NCBI RefSeq assembly: GCF_900626145.1
Contig: NZ_LR130817.1
Location: 1,934,543 to 1,998,542, forward strand
DNA length: 64,000 bases
Direction: 5' to 3'
Origin: Intestinimonas timonensis
GTDB lineage: Bacteria; Bacillota; Clostridia; Oscillospirales; Oscillospiraceae
Shown: positions 32,955 through 42,227 of the stretch, piece after piece
How positions within the stretch are numbered: the stretch's first letter is position 1
Layout of the letters: every line of letters starts with the position of its first letter
Made by a program: the position numbers and the translations under genes
The notes under the pieces: generated by a model
The model's input: only the letters and a program-made list of their open reading frames with translations
Database searches by the model: none
What the model was told of the DNA's origin: nothing

Positions 32955-33554
32955 TTATTTGCTCTGGCCGGACAGATAGTCGGCCAGCTTCTGCTGAAAA
33001 AGCTTCAGCGCATTTCCCCGGTGGGAGATGGCGTTTTTCTCTTCGGGGCTGAGCTGGGCGAAGGTCTTTTTCTTCTCCGGCACGAAGAAGATGGGGTCGT
33101 AGCCGAAGCCGTTCTCCCCCTGGGGGGCGTAGGCCAGGGTGCCGGGGCATTCTCCACGGGCGGTGATGACATCACCGTTGGGCATGCACAGGGTGATAAC
33201 CGAGACGAATTTGCACTTCCGGTCCAGCTGTCCCCGCATGTTCTCCAGCAGCAGGCGGTACCGGCCCACGTCGTCTAGGCCCTCCCCGCCATACCGTGCG
33301 GAGTAGACACCGGGGGCACCGTTCAGGGCGTCCACGGACAGGCCCGAGTCGTCGGCGATGGCGGGGAGCCCGCTGGCCTCCATAACGGCCTTGGCCTTCA
33401 GAAGGGAGTTCTCCTCAAAGGTGGTCCCCGTCTCCTCTACATCTACGTCCACACCCACGTCGGACTCCAGGACCACCTCCACCCCCTGGGCGGAGAGGAT
33501 GTCCCGCATCTCCACCAGCTTGTGCTGGTTCTTGCTGGCAAGCACCACTTTCAC
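32955..33554 (-). CDS. rdgB: Non-canonical purine NTP pyrophosphatase (RdgB/HAM1)
   Basis: 199 residues. It hydrolyses dITP, XTP and ITP to monophosphates, keeping them out of nucleic acids. Motifs: LASKNQHKLVEM, FEENSLLKAKA, ADDSGLSVDALNGAPGVYSA, GENGFGYDPIFF and ISHRGNALK. The GTG start lies 3 nt after the rph stop, so it is coupled to rph; the same pair is adjacent in many Firmicutes. Confidence 0.96.
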   Translation of the reverse strand: MKVVLASKNQHKLVEMRDILSAQGVEVVLESDVGVDVDVEETGTTFEENSLLKAKAVMEASGLPAIADDSGLSVDALNGAPGVYSARYGGEGLDDVGRYRLLLENMRGQLDRKCKFVSVITLCMPNGDVITARGECPGTLAYAPQGENGFGYDPIFFVPEKKKTFAQLSPEEKNAISHRGNALKLFQQKLADYLSGQSK

Positions 33555-33557
33555 AGC

Positions 33558-34274
33558 TCAGCCCTCCAGCGCCTTGGCCTGGAAGGTCATGACCTCCCGT
33601 ATGCCCTTGGCGCACAGGTCCACCAGATCCCGCTGCTCCTGAACGGTGAAGGCACGGCCCTCGCCGGTGCCCTGGAGCTCCACGATGCCGCCCTCGCCGG
33701 TCATGACGCAGTTGAGGTCCACCTGAGCAGAGGAGTCCTCCTCATAGCACAGGTCCAGCAGCAGCTGGTCCTCCACGATGCCGGCGGAGATGGCGGCCAC
33801 CGGAGTGATGATGGGGTTTTCGGCCAACAGGCCGTCGGCCATCAGCTTCTTCACCGCCAGGGCCAGGGCCACATAGCCGCCGGTGACGCTGGCGGTACGT
33901 GTGCCGCCGTCCCCCTGGAGCACGTCGCAGTCAATGTTGATGGTGCGCTCCCCCAGCTTCTTCATGTCCACCGCCGCCCGGAGGGCACGGCCCACCAGGC
34001 GCTGGATCTCCGCCGACCGGGGGGAGAGCTTCAGCTTGGCAATGTCCCGCTTGCTCCGCTCACGGTTGGCCCGGGGCAGCATGGAGTACTCCGCGGTGAC
34101 CCAACCCTCTCCCTCGGGGACGTGGGGGGGCGTCTTCTCCTCCACAGAGGCGGTGCACAGCACCATGGTGTTGCCGCAGCGGATGAGGCAGGAGCCCTCC
34201 GCGAATTTGTTGAAGCCGGGAGTGATCTCAATGGGCCGGAGCTGATCCCAGGCCCGTCCGTCGATTCTCGCCAT
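33558..34274 (-). CDS. rph: Ribonuclease PH
   Basis: 238 residues. A phosphate-dependent 3' to 5' exoribonuclease that trims tRNA precursors. RIDGRAWDQLRPIEITPGF, the PRANRERSKRDIAKLK arginine-rich loop, the QGDGGTRTASVTGGYVAL phosphate site and the C-terminal FTVQEQRDLVDLCAKGI are family hallmarks. Full length. Between ftsY and rdgB on the same strand. Confidence 0.97.
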   Translation of the reverse strand: MARIDGRAWDQLRPIEITPGFNKFAEGSCLIRCGNTMVLCTASVEEKTPPHVPEGEGWVTAEYSMLPRANRERSKRDIAKLKLSPRSAEIQRLVGRALRAAVDMKKLGERTINIDCDVLQGDGGTRTASVTGGYVALALAVKKLMADGLLAENPIITPVAAISAGIVEDQLLLDLCYEEDSSAQVDLNCVMTGEGGIVELQGTGEGRAFTVQEQRDLVDLCAKGIREVMTFQAKALEG

Positions 34275-34325
34275 ATTTTTGATTCCTCCAAAATCAAGGC
34301 CGTATGGCCGTTATTATGTGATGGA

Positions 34326-35192
34326 TTACACCAGCGCCTCGGTGAAGCCTTCGGCGTCGAAGGGCCGCAGGTCCTCGATGCCCTCGCCCAGACCCACATA
34401 CTTCACGGGGATCTGGAGGGTGTCGGCGATGGCCACGGTGATACCGCCCTTGGCGGTGCCGTCCAGCTTGGTGAGGACGATGCCGGTGACGCCGGCGGCC
34501 TCCTGGAACTGCTTAGCCTGGATGAGACCGTTCTGGCCGGTGGTGGCGTCCAGCACAAGCAGGGTCTCCTTGGCGCAGCCGGGGAGCTCCCGGTCGATGA
34601 TGCGGGAGATCTTATTGAGCTCGTTCATCAGGTTCTGTTTATTGTGGAGCCGTCCGGCAGTGTCCACCAGGATGACATCGCTGTTCCGGGCCTTGGCGGC
34701 GCTCACTGCGTCAAAGACCACCGAGGCGGGGTCGGCCCCCTCGTGCTGCTTGACGATCTCCACCCCGGCCCGCTGAGACCAGATGGTGAGCTGGTCGGCG
34801 GCGGCGGCCCGGAAGGTGTCACCGGCGCAGAGGAGGACCTTCTTCCCCTGGGCCTTCAGGGTGGCGGCCAGTTTGCCGATGGTGGTGGTCTTGCCCACGC
34901 CGTTGACCCCGATGAAGAGGATCACAGAGGGGCGGGTAGAGAGGTCCAGGCCCTGGTCCCCCACCGTCAGCATGTCCTGGAGCACCCGGCGCAGACAGTT
35001 CCGCACCTCTTCCTTGTCCTTGAGTTTCTCGCTCTTTACTCGGCTTTTGAGCTCCTCCACCGCCTTGAGGGTGGTATCCATACCCATGTCGGACAGGATA
35101 AGGGTCTCCTCCAGTTCATCGTAAAAATCGTCGTCAATGGCAGAGAAGCCCGCAAAGATGTTCAGCTTTTTAATTTTGTCAAAAAAACCCAT
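34326..35192 (-). CDS. ftsY: Signal recognition particle receptor FtsY
   Basis: 288 residues, the NG GTPase core with almost no acidic A domain, as in many Gram-positives. P-loop GVNGVGKTTTIGKLAA, DTFRAAAADQL, DTAGRLHNK and TKLDGTAKGG are the G motifs; the last residues (GLGEGIEDLRPFDAEGF) match FtsY rather than Ffh. It docks ribosome-SRP complexes at the membrane. Part of the smc-ftsY run, separated from smc by two small zinc-ribbon membrane proteins. Confidence 0.97.
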   Translation of the reverse strand: MGFFDKIKKLNIFAGFSAIDDDFYDELEETLILSDMGMDTTLKAVEELKSRVKSEKLKDKEEVRNCLRRVLQDMLTVGDQGLDLSTRPSVILFIGVNGVGKTTTIGKLAATLKAQGKKVLLCAGDTFRAAAADQLTIWSQRAGVEIVKQHEGADPASVVFDAVSAAKARNSDVILVDTAGRLHNKQNLMNELNKISRIIDRELPGCAKETLLVLDATTGQNGLIQAKQFQEAAGVTGIVLTKLDGTAKGGITVAIADTLQIPVKYVGLGEGIEDLRPFDAEGFTEALV

Positions 35193-35210
35193 ATATTTCT
35201 TCCTCTTGCT

Positions 35211-35453
35211 TTATAATTTACCCCCGCAATAGGGACAGTATTGGATGTTCCACTCTCGAAGGGGCAGTATTCTCTCGCAGTTTGGGCAGCGCCAATACAG
35301 CAGCATGACCACGAGGCCAGCCAATATCAACAGTACCCCCGGAAGCGGGGGCACTGGCCAAATAAGACTTAGCAGCGCCAGCACTATCCCTATACCGTAC
35401 AACACACCTGCGATCTTTCGGACGTTTTGATGGTCAATATGAAACTTTTTCAT
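35211..35453 (-). CDS. Small membrane protein with C-terminal zinc ribbon (A)
   Basis: 80 residues: two hydrophobic helices (about residues 15-32 and 36-52), then YWRCPNCERILPLREWNIQYCPYCGGKL, a four-Cys zinc ribbon. ATG 35453 was chosen because GGAGAAA lies upstream and the paralogue has the same layout. It ends 18 nt before ftsY. Function unknown. Paralogue of the preceding gene. Confidence 0.72.
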   Translation of the reverse strand: MKKFHIDHQNVRKIAGVLYGIGIVLALLSLIWPVPPLPGVLLILAGLVVMLLYWRCPNCERILPLREWNIQYCPYCGGKL

Positions 35454-35466
35454 ACCATTTCTCCGG

Positions 35467-35706
35467 TCATCGCAAACTTTTTCCACAGTAGGGGCAGTAT
35501 TCCACAGTAGTCCTTCCCAGATGTTTGCCACAGTCGGGGCATCGCCAGAAAACAGCCCAAATAATCAGGCCGCCCATCATGAGGCCTCCGCCAATCAGCA
35601 ACAGGACAATGTTCTGCTTCCCCAATAGAAGGAACAGGATCTCCAGCAAAACACCCGGGACCATCAGGTACCACATGACGGCTTTCGCCCTGCGCGCTCG
35701 ACGCAT
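35467..35706 (-). CDS. Small membrane protein with C-terminal zinc ribbon (B)
   Basis: 79 residues with two hydrophobic helices and a C-terminal zinc ribbon (FWRCPDCGKHLGRTTVEYCP, then YCGKSL). It begins 17 nt after the smc stop, with GGGAGG 8 nt before the ATG at 35706. Same architecture and similar spacing of Cys pairs as the next gene, so the two arose by duplication. Its place inside the smc-ftsY run suggests cotranscription. Confidence 0.75.
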   Translation of the reverse strand: MRRARRAKAVMWYLMVPGVLLEILFLLLGKQNIVLLLIGGGLMMGGLIIWAVFWRCPDCGKHLGRTTVEYCPYCGKSLR

Positions 35707-35723
35707 GTTGACCGCCTCCCAAA

Positions 35724-38700
35724 TCACTTGATATGCAGTTCCTTTTCCACATCGTTCAGGTTGATGGTCAGCAAACGACTGACTCCTTGTTCCTGCATGG
35801 TGACACCGTAGAGGACGTCGGCCTCCTCCATGGTGCCGCGGCGGTGGGTGATGACGATGAACTGGGTCTTGGTGCTCATGCCCCGGAGGTACCGGGCGAA
35901 CCGGGTGACGTTGACGTCATCCAGGGCGGCCTCGATCTCGTCCATAACGCAGAAGGGGGTGGGCCGCACCTTCAAAATAGCGAAGTAGAGAGCGATGGCT
36001 ACGAAGGCCTTCTCACCTCCGGAGAGCAGGGAGAGGACTTTCAGGGCCTTGCCCGGCGGCTGGACCTTGATCTCAATGCCGCAGCCCAGGATGTCCTCCG
36101 GGTCGTCCAACTCCAGGGTGGCCATACCGCCGCCAAAGAGTTCGGTAAAAGTCTCCCCAAAAGCGGCGTTGATGACACCAAATTGCTGGGAAAAAATAGA
36201 TTTCATTTCCCCGGTAATGTCGGCAATGACCTTTTCCAGCTCCTCTTTGGACCGGCGCACGTCGTCCCGCTGGTCGGTGAGGTAAGTATAGCGCTGGTTG
36301 ACCCGGTCGAACTCCTCGATGGCGTCCAGATTGATGTTGCCCAGGCCGGAGATGCTCCGTTTGAGCTCCCCCACCCGCTTCTGGGCCTTGGGCACACTCT
36401 CCAGCTCCTGGCGCTGGGCCCGGGCTGCCTCGTGGGAGAGCTCATAGGTCTCCCAGAGTTTGTCCAGGATCTGCTTCTCCTCCATGGAGGCGGTGACCTT
36501 TTTTTGCTCCAGAACCGAGACCTCTCGCTCCATGTTCAGCAGCTCGCTGTTCTTGTCCCGGCTCTCCTTGTCAGCCCGGTTCCGCTCTGCCTCGAGGGCC
36601 AGACGCTCCTGGTTGAGCTTCTCAATCTCGGCCTGCCGTCCCTCGTTCTCCACCCGGATGGCCTGGAGCTTCTCCTCCTGGGTCCGGATCTTTTCATTGA
36701 GGTCGTCATTCTTGGTCTCCAGCTCACGGAGCATGTTTTCCCGCTGCTCCTTGTCGCCGGTGATGTCCCGGCGCAGGTCCTCCAGCTCGGTGAGGGCCTG
36801 CTCGGTGGCGGCCCGCTCGGCCTCCAGAGCGGCGGTCTCCTGGCTGAGCTGGGCGATCCTGGCGCTCACCGCCTCCATCCGGGCCTTGATCTCCGCCTGG
36901 CCCGCAGCCTTGCCCTCGGCCTCCAGCCGCAGGGCGGCGGCGGCGCCCTCCAGCTCCTCGATCCGGGCTCTGGCATTGGCGGTGTCCGCCTCGGTCTGAC
37001 GGGAGCGGCCCTCGATCTCGGTGAGCTCCTCCCGCAGGCTCCCGCGCTGACCCTCCAGGTCGGCGCAGGTCTTCTCCTGGGCGGCGCTCCGCTCCTCTAG
37101 CTGAAGAATCCTGTCCTCCAGCTCACGGCACTGGGACTGGGCGGTCTCCAGCTCGTAGATGGCCACGGCGGATTCCCGCCGGGCCTCCTCCAGGGACTTG
37201 GCAGCCTGGTCCAGCTGAGCCCGCACCCCGTCCACCTGGGCGTTCAGCCGCTCCAGCTCGTTGGCCCGGCTGAGGATGCCCGCCGAGCGTGAGGCGGAGC
37301 CGCCGGTCATGGAGCCGCCGGGGTTAAGGACCTGGCCGTCCAGGGTGACGATCTTGAAGCGGTAGCGGTACTTTCTGGCCATGGCAATGGCGGCGTCCAT
37401 GTCCTCGGCCACCACCACCCGGCCCAGCAGATTGGAAAAGATGTTCTTGTATCTGGGATCGAACTCCACCAGCCGGTCCCCCATGCCCACGAAGCCGGGC
37501 TCGTGCTCCACGGCGGTATCCCGGAACTCGGAGGGGCGGATGGCGCTCAGGGGGAGGAAGGTACACCGGCCGCCGTCCCGGCGCTTCAGGAAACCGATGG
37601 CGGCCTTGCCGTCCTCCTCGCTGTCCACCACGATGTTCTGCATGGCGCCCCCCAGGGCGATCTCCACCGCCACCGTGTATGGGTCGGGCACGTGGACCAG
37701 TCCGGCCACCGGGCCGTGGATGTGGCGGAGGTTCCCCCGCTGGGCCTCCCCCATGACCAGCTTCACCGCCTTGGAGTAGCCCTCGTAGAGTTTCTCCATC
37801 TCAGAGAGCATATGGACCCGGGAGGTGAGGGCGTGCTCGTCCATCTGGAGCTTTCGGTGGGTCTCCTGGGCGGTCTCTACCTTTCGCTTCCGGGACTCGG
37901 CCCGCATGGTATAGCCGCTGATGACGTTGCCCAAGGCCTCCCGGTCCTCCTTGGCCTTTTTGAGATCGGCGGCGATCTCCCCGGCCACCTTGCGGGCGGC
38001 GGAGAGCTTCTCCTCCCCGGCGGAGAGCTCCTGCCGGACGGCCTCGTCCCGGTCCAGCAGCTCCTGGGCCGCGGCAGCCAGGGCGGAGAGAAGGGCCTTG
38101 GCCTCGGCGGCGGAGGCGTTCTCCATGTTCTCCTTCTCCCGCAGGGCCTCCAGCTCACTCTCCAGGGTACCGGCGCTGCGGCGCTCGTCCTGGTCGGCCT
38201 GCCGGGCGGTGGAGAGCTCCTCCTCCAGCCCGGTCCGGCGGGCGGCGATCTCCTCCAGGCGGGTGCGGCGCTGGTCGATCTGCTCCGAGATGGACCCTGC
38301 CCGACCCTCCTGCTGGTCCAGCTCCCGCCGGACCCGGTCGGCGTTTTCCAGGTTGCTCTGGATCTGGGTCCGGAGCACCGCCACCGCCCGCTCACACTCG
38401 TTGGCGTCGGCCTGGCGCTGCTGGATCTGGAATCGGACGCCCTCGGCCTCCATGTCCTTCTCCCGCATTTTGGCGGCGTAGTCCTCAGCGGCGGCGTAGA
38501 GCCGCTCCACCAGGACCTTGGCCTCCTCCTTCTGGCGGACCGCATTCTCGTAGTCGGAGAGGAGCTTCCGGCTGTTCGCCCGGACCTTGTCTAGCTGGTC
38601 CATCCACAGAGAGATCTCCAGTCCCCGGAGCTCGTCCCGCAGGACCAGGAATTTTTTGGCCTTCTCCGCCTGGGCCCGGAGGGGCTCCACCTGGAGCTCC

Positions 38701-39293
38701 AGCTCGTCGATCTTGTCGTTGACCCGGACCAGGTTCTCCTGGGTGCGCTCCAGCTTCCGCTCCGCCTCCTCCTTCCGGTGGCGGTAACGGGAGATGCCGG
38801 CGGCCTCCTCAAAGACCTCCCGGCGGTCGGTGCTCTTGACGGACAGGATCTCGTCGATCTTGCCCTGGCTGATGATGGAGTAGCCCTCCCGGCCCAGGCC
38901 GGTGTCCATGAACAGCTCGTTCACGTCCCGGAGACGCACGGTGTGGCGGTTGATGAAGTACTCGCTCTCTCCCGAACGGTAGTACCGCCGGGTGACCATG
39001 ATCTCGCTCTCCTCCCGGTCAAAGAGGTGACCGGTGTTGTCCAGCACCAGGGAGACTTCGGCAAACCCCAGCTGCTTGCGCTTGGCGGTGCCGCCGAAGA
39101 TGACGTCCTCCATCTTGCCGCCCCGGAGGGCACGGGTGGACTGCTCCCCCATGACCCAGCGGATGGCGTCGGAGATATTGGATTTGCCGCTGCCGTTGGG
39201 ACCCACGATGGCGGTGACATCGTGGTCGAAGGTCAGGACCGTCTTGTCCGGGAACGATTTGAAGCCCTGGATCTCCAGCGCCTTAAGGTACAA
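35724..39293 (-). CDS. smc: Chromosome segregation protein SMC
   Basis: About 1189 residues. The ATPase head is split between the ends: Walker A GPNGSGKSNISDAIRWVMGE near the start, and signature LSGGEKAFVAIALYFAIL with Walker B FCVMDEIEAALDD near the end. Two long coiled coils flank a hinge at about residues 515-640 (GPVAGLVHVPDPYTVAVEIA). It compacts and segregates the chromosome with ScpA/ScpB. TTG 39293 (MYLKALEIQGFKSF) is preferred to GTG 39299 because GGGAG lies 9 nt before TTG but only 3 nt before GTG, and the family begins at MYLK. It has its own consensus-like promoter. Confidence 0.96.
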   Translation of the reverse strand: MYLKALEIQGFKSFPDKTVLTFDHDVTAIVGPNGSGKSNISDAIRWVMGEQSTRALRGGKMEDVIFGGTAKRKQLGFAEVSLVLDNTGHLFDREESEIMVTRRYYRSGESEYFINRHTVRLRDVNELFMDTGLGREGYSIISQGKIDEILSVKSTDRREVFEEAAGISRYRHRKEEAERKLERTQENLVRVNDKIDELELQVEPLRAQAEKAKKFLVLRDELRGLEISLWMDQLDKVRANSRKLLSDYENAVRQKEEAKVLVERLYAAAEDYAAKMREKDMEAEGVRFQIQQRQADANECERAVAVLRTQIQSNLENADRVRRELDQQEGRAGSISEQIDQRRTRLEEIAARRTGLEEELSTARQADQDERRSAGTLESELEALREKENMENASAAEAKALLSALAAAAQELLDRDEAVRQELSAGEEKLSAARKVAGEIAADLKKAKEDREALGNVISGYTMRAESRKRKVETAQETHRKLQMDEHALTSRVHMLSEMEKLYEGYSKAVKLVMGEAQRGNLRHIHGPVAGLVHVPDPYTVAVEIALGGAMQNIVVDSEEDGKAAIGFLKRRDGGRCTFLPLSAIRPSEFRDTAVEHEPGFVGMGDRLVEFDPRYKNIFSNLLGRVVVAEDMDAAIAMARKYRYRFKIVTLDGQVLNPGGSMTGGSASRSAGILSRANELERLNAQVDGVRAQLDQAAKSLEEARRESAVAIYELETAQSQCRELEDRILQLEERSAAQEKTCADLEGQRGSLREELTEIEGRSRQTEADTANARARIEELEGAAAALRLEAEGKAAGQAEIKARMEAVSARIAQLSQETAALEAERAATEQALTELEDLRRDITGDKEQRENMLRELETKNDDLNEKIRTQEEKLQAIRVENEGRQAEIEKLNQERLALEAERNRADKESRDKNSELLNMEREVSVLEQKKVTASMEEKQILDKLWETYELSHEAARAQRQELESVPKAQKRVGELKRSISGLGNINLDAIEEFDRVNQRYTYLTDQRDDVRRSKEELEKVIADITGEMKSIFSQQFGVINAAFGETFTELFGGGMATLELDDPEDILGCGIEIKVQPPGKALKVLSLLSGGEKAFVAIALYFAILKVRPTPFCVMDEIEAALDDVNVTRFARYLRGMSTKTQFIVITHRRGTMEEADVLYGVTMQEQGVSRLLTINLNDVEKELHIK

Positions 39294-39332
39294 AGGCACA
39301 CACTCCCTATCTTACCATGTTGTGAATAAGAT

Positions 39333-39361
39333 ATTATATCAAGTTCCCGTCCGCTTTGCAA
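39333..39361 (-). promoter_or_regulatory. Promoter of smc and downstream run
   Basis: Minus strand: TTGCAA (39361-39356), 17-nt spacer, TATAAT (39338-39333), about 40 nt before the TTG start. Confidence 0.85.
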
Positions 39362-39390
39362 CGCTCCACGCGGCACAAATGGGGCGAAAA

Positions 39391-39429
39391 ATGCCGCGCG
39401 GCCCGCTGAAACAGCGGGCCGCGCGGCAT
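39391..39429 (-). terminator. Terminator of the CoA-transferase/dehydratase operon
   Basis: Perfect 18-bp GC-rich stem (39391-39408 with 39412-39429), 3-base loop. On the minus strand the stem end runs into TTTTT. Confidence 0.88.
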
Positions 39430-39508
39430 GAACTGAGATAGAGAGGGACCCCAAATACGGGGCGGGAAACAAGAAAAGGCAGCCTCCGAATGGGGACGGA
39501 CAGCTTTT

Positions 39509-41074
39509 TCAGGTTCTGCCCAGACCCATGGGAGCATTTTGGAAGATGCGGGGGTCCATCAGCGGGACCACACCGTCTTTGTATTCAATGATCGGCACGA
39601 ACTCCATCTGGTCCAAAATATCCCGCTGGAGATCGATGCCAGGGGCAATTTCTATAAGGTGAAGGCCGTCGGGTTCCAGGTGGAAGACGCAACGCTCCGT
39701 GATATAGGTCACCCGCTGGCCGTTCTGCACCGCCATATCACCGCTGAAGGTCACCTGCTCCACCTGCCGGAGGAACTTTTTGCTCCTTCCCTCTTGGTCG
39801 ATGTGGACGGCCCCATCCTGGATACGGACCTTCAGTCCGTCGGCGGTAAAGGTACCGCAGAAGAAGACCTTCCTGGTGTTCTGACTGATATCGATAAAGC
39901 CGCCGCAGCCGGCAATTTTAGGTCCGAAGCGGCTGACGTTGATGTTGCCGTGCTGGTCGCACTGGGCCAGCCCCAGGTAGGCCTGGTCCAGTCCGCCGCC
40001 GTCATAGAAGTCGAACTGATAGCCCTGGTCCAGAATGGCGTCGGCGTTGGCGGAGGAGCCGAACTGGGGACCGCCCTTTGGAATACCGCCCACGGGGCCG
40101 CTCTCCACCGTCAGAGTCATCCGGTCACCGATGCCCTCCTCCGCCGCCACAGCAGCCACGTATTCCGGCGCGCCCACGCCCAGGTTTACCGTGATGTCCG
40201 GCCGCAGCTCCAGAGCGCCCCGGCGTCCGATGATCTTCTTGGCGCTCAGGGGGAGCGACGCCGATTCCGCGTCCGGTGCCCGGCGCGCCCCGGCGAGGAC
40301 AGGGTCGTACCGGCAGCCGATGGACTGCTCGTGGTCCTCCGGCCCAGCCACCACAACGTAGTCTACATAGATGCCGGGAATCTTGACCAGTCTGGGGTCC
40401 AGGCTGCCCGCCCGGACCACCTCCTCCACCTGGACCACCACCACGCCGCCGCTGTTCTTCACGGCCTGGGCCACCGAGGTGGCCTCCAGTGAGGCGATTT
40501 CCTTCTCAAGGGTCACATTGCCATTCTCGTCGGCGCAGGTCCCCCGCAGGAAGGCCACCTGGATGGGAAAAGCGGGATAGAAGAGGTAATCCTTCCCCTT
40601 GATGGTGATGCGCTCCACCAGGTCTTCTGTGGTGATGCTGTTGACCTTGCCGCCGCCGTTTTGGGGATCGATAAAGGTCCCCAGGCCCACCGGCGTAATG
40701 GTACCCGGCTTGTGGGCGGCAATGTCCCGGAAGAGGTGGCACAGGGCGCCCTGGGAGAGGTTATAGCCCTCGATCTCATTGCGCATGGCCATCTCCCCCA
40801 GGGCGGGCACCGTGGCCCAGTGGCCGGCGATGAAGCGTTTGAGCAGCCCCTTGTGGGCATAGTGCTCTCCGCCGCTGCCGTCCTTGTTGCCCTGGGAGCT
40901 GGCGTAGACGTAAGTGAGATCCCTGGGGTGGCCCGTCTCCAGGAAGCGCCGCTCCACCGCTTTGTTCAGCGCCTCCGGGATGCAGCTGGCCACAAAGCCG
41001 CTGGTGGTAAAGGTATCCCCATCTTTGAGAAGGCCAGCCGCCTCCTCCGGGGAGATGATCTTGACCTTGCCCAT
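39509..41074 (-). CDS. Propionate/acyl CoA-transferase (class I, Pct-like)
   Basis: 521 residues, the length of propionate CoA-transferase. It moves CoA from acetyl- or acyl-CoA to a carboxylic acid through a glutamyl-CoA intermediate. The N-terminal half contains GFVASCIPEALN and the C-terminal half VNLGVGAPEYV and LTVESGPVGGIPKGG, where Glu324 is the expected catalytic residue. Last gene of the operon with both subunits of a 2-hydroxyacyl-CoA dehydratase. The natural role would be to activate a 2-hydroxy acid and recover the CoA from the product. Lactate is the obvious candidate but is not proven. Confidence 0.88.
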   Translation of the reverse strand: MGKVKIISPEEAAGLLKDGDTFTTSGFVASCIPEALNKAVERRFLETGHPRDLTYVYASSQGNKDGSGGEHYAHKGLLKRFIAGHWATVPALGEMAMRNEIEGYNLSQGALCHLFRDIAAHKPGTITPVGLGTFIDPQNGGGKVNSITTEDLVERITIKGKDYLFYPAFPIQVAFLRGTCADENGNVTLEKEIASLEATSVAQAVKNSGGVVVVQVEEVVRAGSLDPRLVKIPGIYVDYVVVAGPEDHEQSIGCRYDPVLAGARRAPDAESASLPLSAKKIIGRRGALELRPDITVNLGVGAPEYVAAVAAEEGIGDRMTLTVESGPVGGIPKGGPQFGSSANADAILDQGYQFDFYDGGGLDQAYLGLAQCDQHGNINVSRFGPKIAGCGGFIDISQNTRKVFFCGTFTADGLKVRIQDGAVHIDQEGRSKKFLRQVEQVTFSGDMAVQNGQRVTYITERCVFHLEPDGLHLIEIAPGIDLQRDILDQMEFVPIIEYKDGVVPLMDPRIFQNAPMGLGRT

Positions 41075-41086
41075 GCTTCTGCCCCC

Positions 41087-42211
41087 TTACAGGGTCTCCA
41101 CCAGGCTCTGGAGCCGGGTGTGGATCTGTTCAAAGGATATGGACTCCTGGTCCACCTCGATCATAAGGCTGCGGACCCCCTGGGCCTCAAACTGCTTGTA
41201 GTAGATGGGGTAGTCCCACTCCTCGGGATCGCAGAACTTCATCATGGCAACCACCACGGCGTCGGCGCCGGTCTTGCGGACCATATCCAGGAGCATGGGA
41301 CCCCGCTGCTTTTGGGTATCGGTGGCCACGGAGCAGCCGTACATCTTCTGCCATACCTTGGCCAGGCGATAGAGGGGTGCCTCGTCGCCGTCGGGCACGT
41401 CCACCCGGATCTGGCGGGACTCCTGGGCCAGATCGTCGGCGACGATGGCGAGACCCAGCCGGTCGAAGATCTCCAGCAGGCCGTTGGGCTCCAGCAGGAT
41501 GCCGGTGACCACCACCTTTTTACCGGTCCAGGGCTGGGGCTCCGCCGCCCGGACGGCCTCCATCAGCGCCCGCACCAGGGCGGTATGGCGGGACTTCTCC
41601 ATGAAAAGCCGGGCCTTGAAGACGGCGTGGCGATCCACAGCGGAGATGACCTGGGGATACTGGGCGGCCAGAGCCGAGAACTCCCGCATGGCGGCCCGGT
41701 TCTCATTGTAGATCTGGATGGAGCGCTCCAGGGCGGCGTTGGTGATCTTCACCCCGGTGATGTCCTCCAGCTTCTCCTTCAAAATGGCGTACTCCCGCTC
41801 CAGGAAACGGTTGGCCGCCTCCAGGCCCCGGTTCTGGGGATGGGTAAAGACCAGCACGGGGGAGGTGCCCTTCCATTTCTGGGACATGCACTTGAGGGTA
41901 TCACAGGGGACGGAAAAGACCACGGCGGCCAGGTCGTCATAGGCCCCCTCGCACTCCAGCTCCATGACCTGCTGCATGATGGAGCAGGCGAAGGGCGGCA
42001 GGTAGGTACGGGCCTTGGTCACGGGGCGGCTGCCGCCCCAGAGGCCCACAGGGAGGAAACCGGTGGCGTGGACCAGCTCCTCGGGGGCGTAGATGGGCAT
42101 CATACCGATGGCGCCCTTCCCCGTCTCGGCCAGGTGGTCGGCCACAGCCTTCCTGGGATCGCCGGCAATGGCTCTGAACTGCTCCAGCAGAGCTTTCACA
42201 TTCTCTTCCAT
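41087..42211 (-). CDS. 2-Hydroxyacyl-CoA dehydratase, beta-type subunit
   Basis: 374 residues of the HgdB/FldC-like family. With the alpha subunit it holds [4Fe-4S] clusters that accept one electron from the activator and eliminate water from (R)-2-hydroxyacyl-CoA by a ketyl radical. Conserved Cys are visible in VFSVPCDTLKCMSQKW, FACSIMQQ and MMKFCDPEEWD. Other features are MMPIYAPEELVHATGFLPVG at the N-terminus and QIRVDVPDGDEAPLYRLA. It starts 16 nt after the alpha subunit stop. Substrate class cannot be read from these motifs. Confidence 0.9.
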   Translation of the reverse strand: MEENVKALLEQFRAIAGDPRKAVADHLAETGKGAIGMMPIYAPEELVHATGFLPVGLWGGSRPVTKARTYLPPFACSIMQQVMELECEGAYDDLAAVVFSVPCDTLKCMSQKWKGTSPVLVFTHPQNRGLEAANRFLEREYAILKEKLEDITGVKITNAALERSIQIYNENRAAMREFSALAAQYPQVISAVDRHAVFKARLFMEKSRHTALVRALMEAVRAAEPQPWTGKKVVVTGILLEPNGLLEIFDRLGLAIVADDLAQESRQIRVDVPDGDEAPLYRLAKVWQKMYGCSVATDTQKQRGPMLLDMVRKTGADAVVVAMMKFCDPEEWDYPIYYKQFEAQGVRSLMIEVDQESISFEQIHTRLQSLVETL

Positions 42212-42227
42212 GACTTCCGCTCCTTCC

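Noticed and set aside
39294..39299. GTG start for smc two codons earlier
   Set aside because: Only 3 nt from the Shine-Dalgarno; TTG 39293 has 9-nt spacing and matches the family N-terminus.
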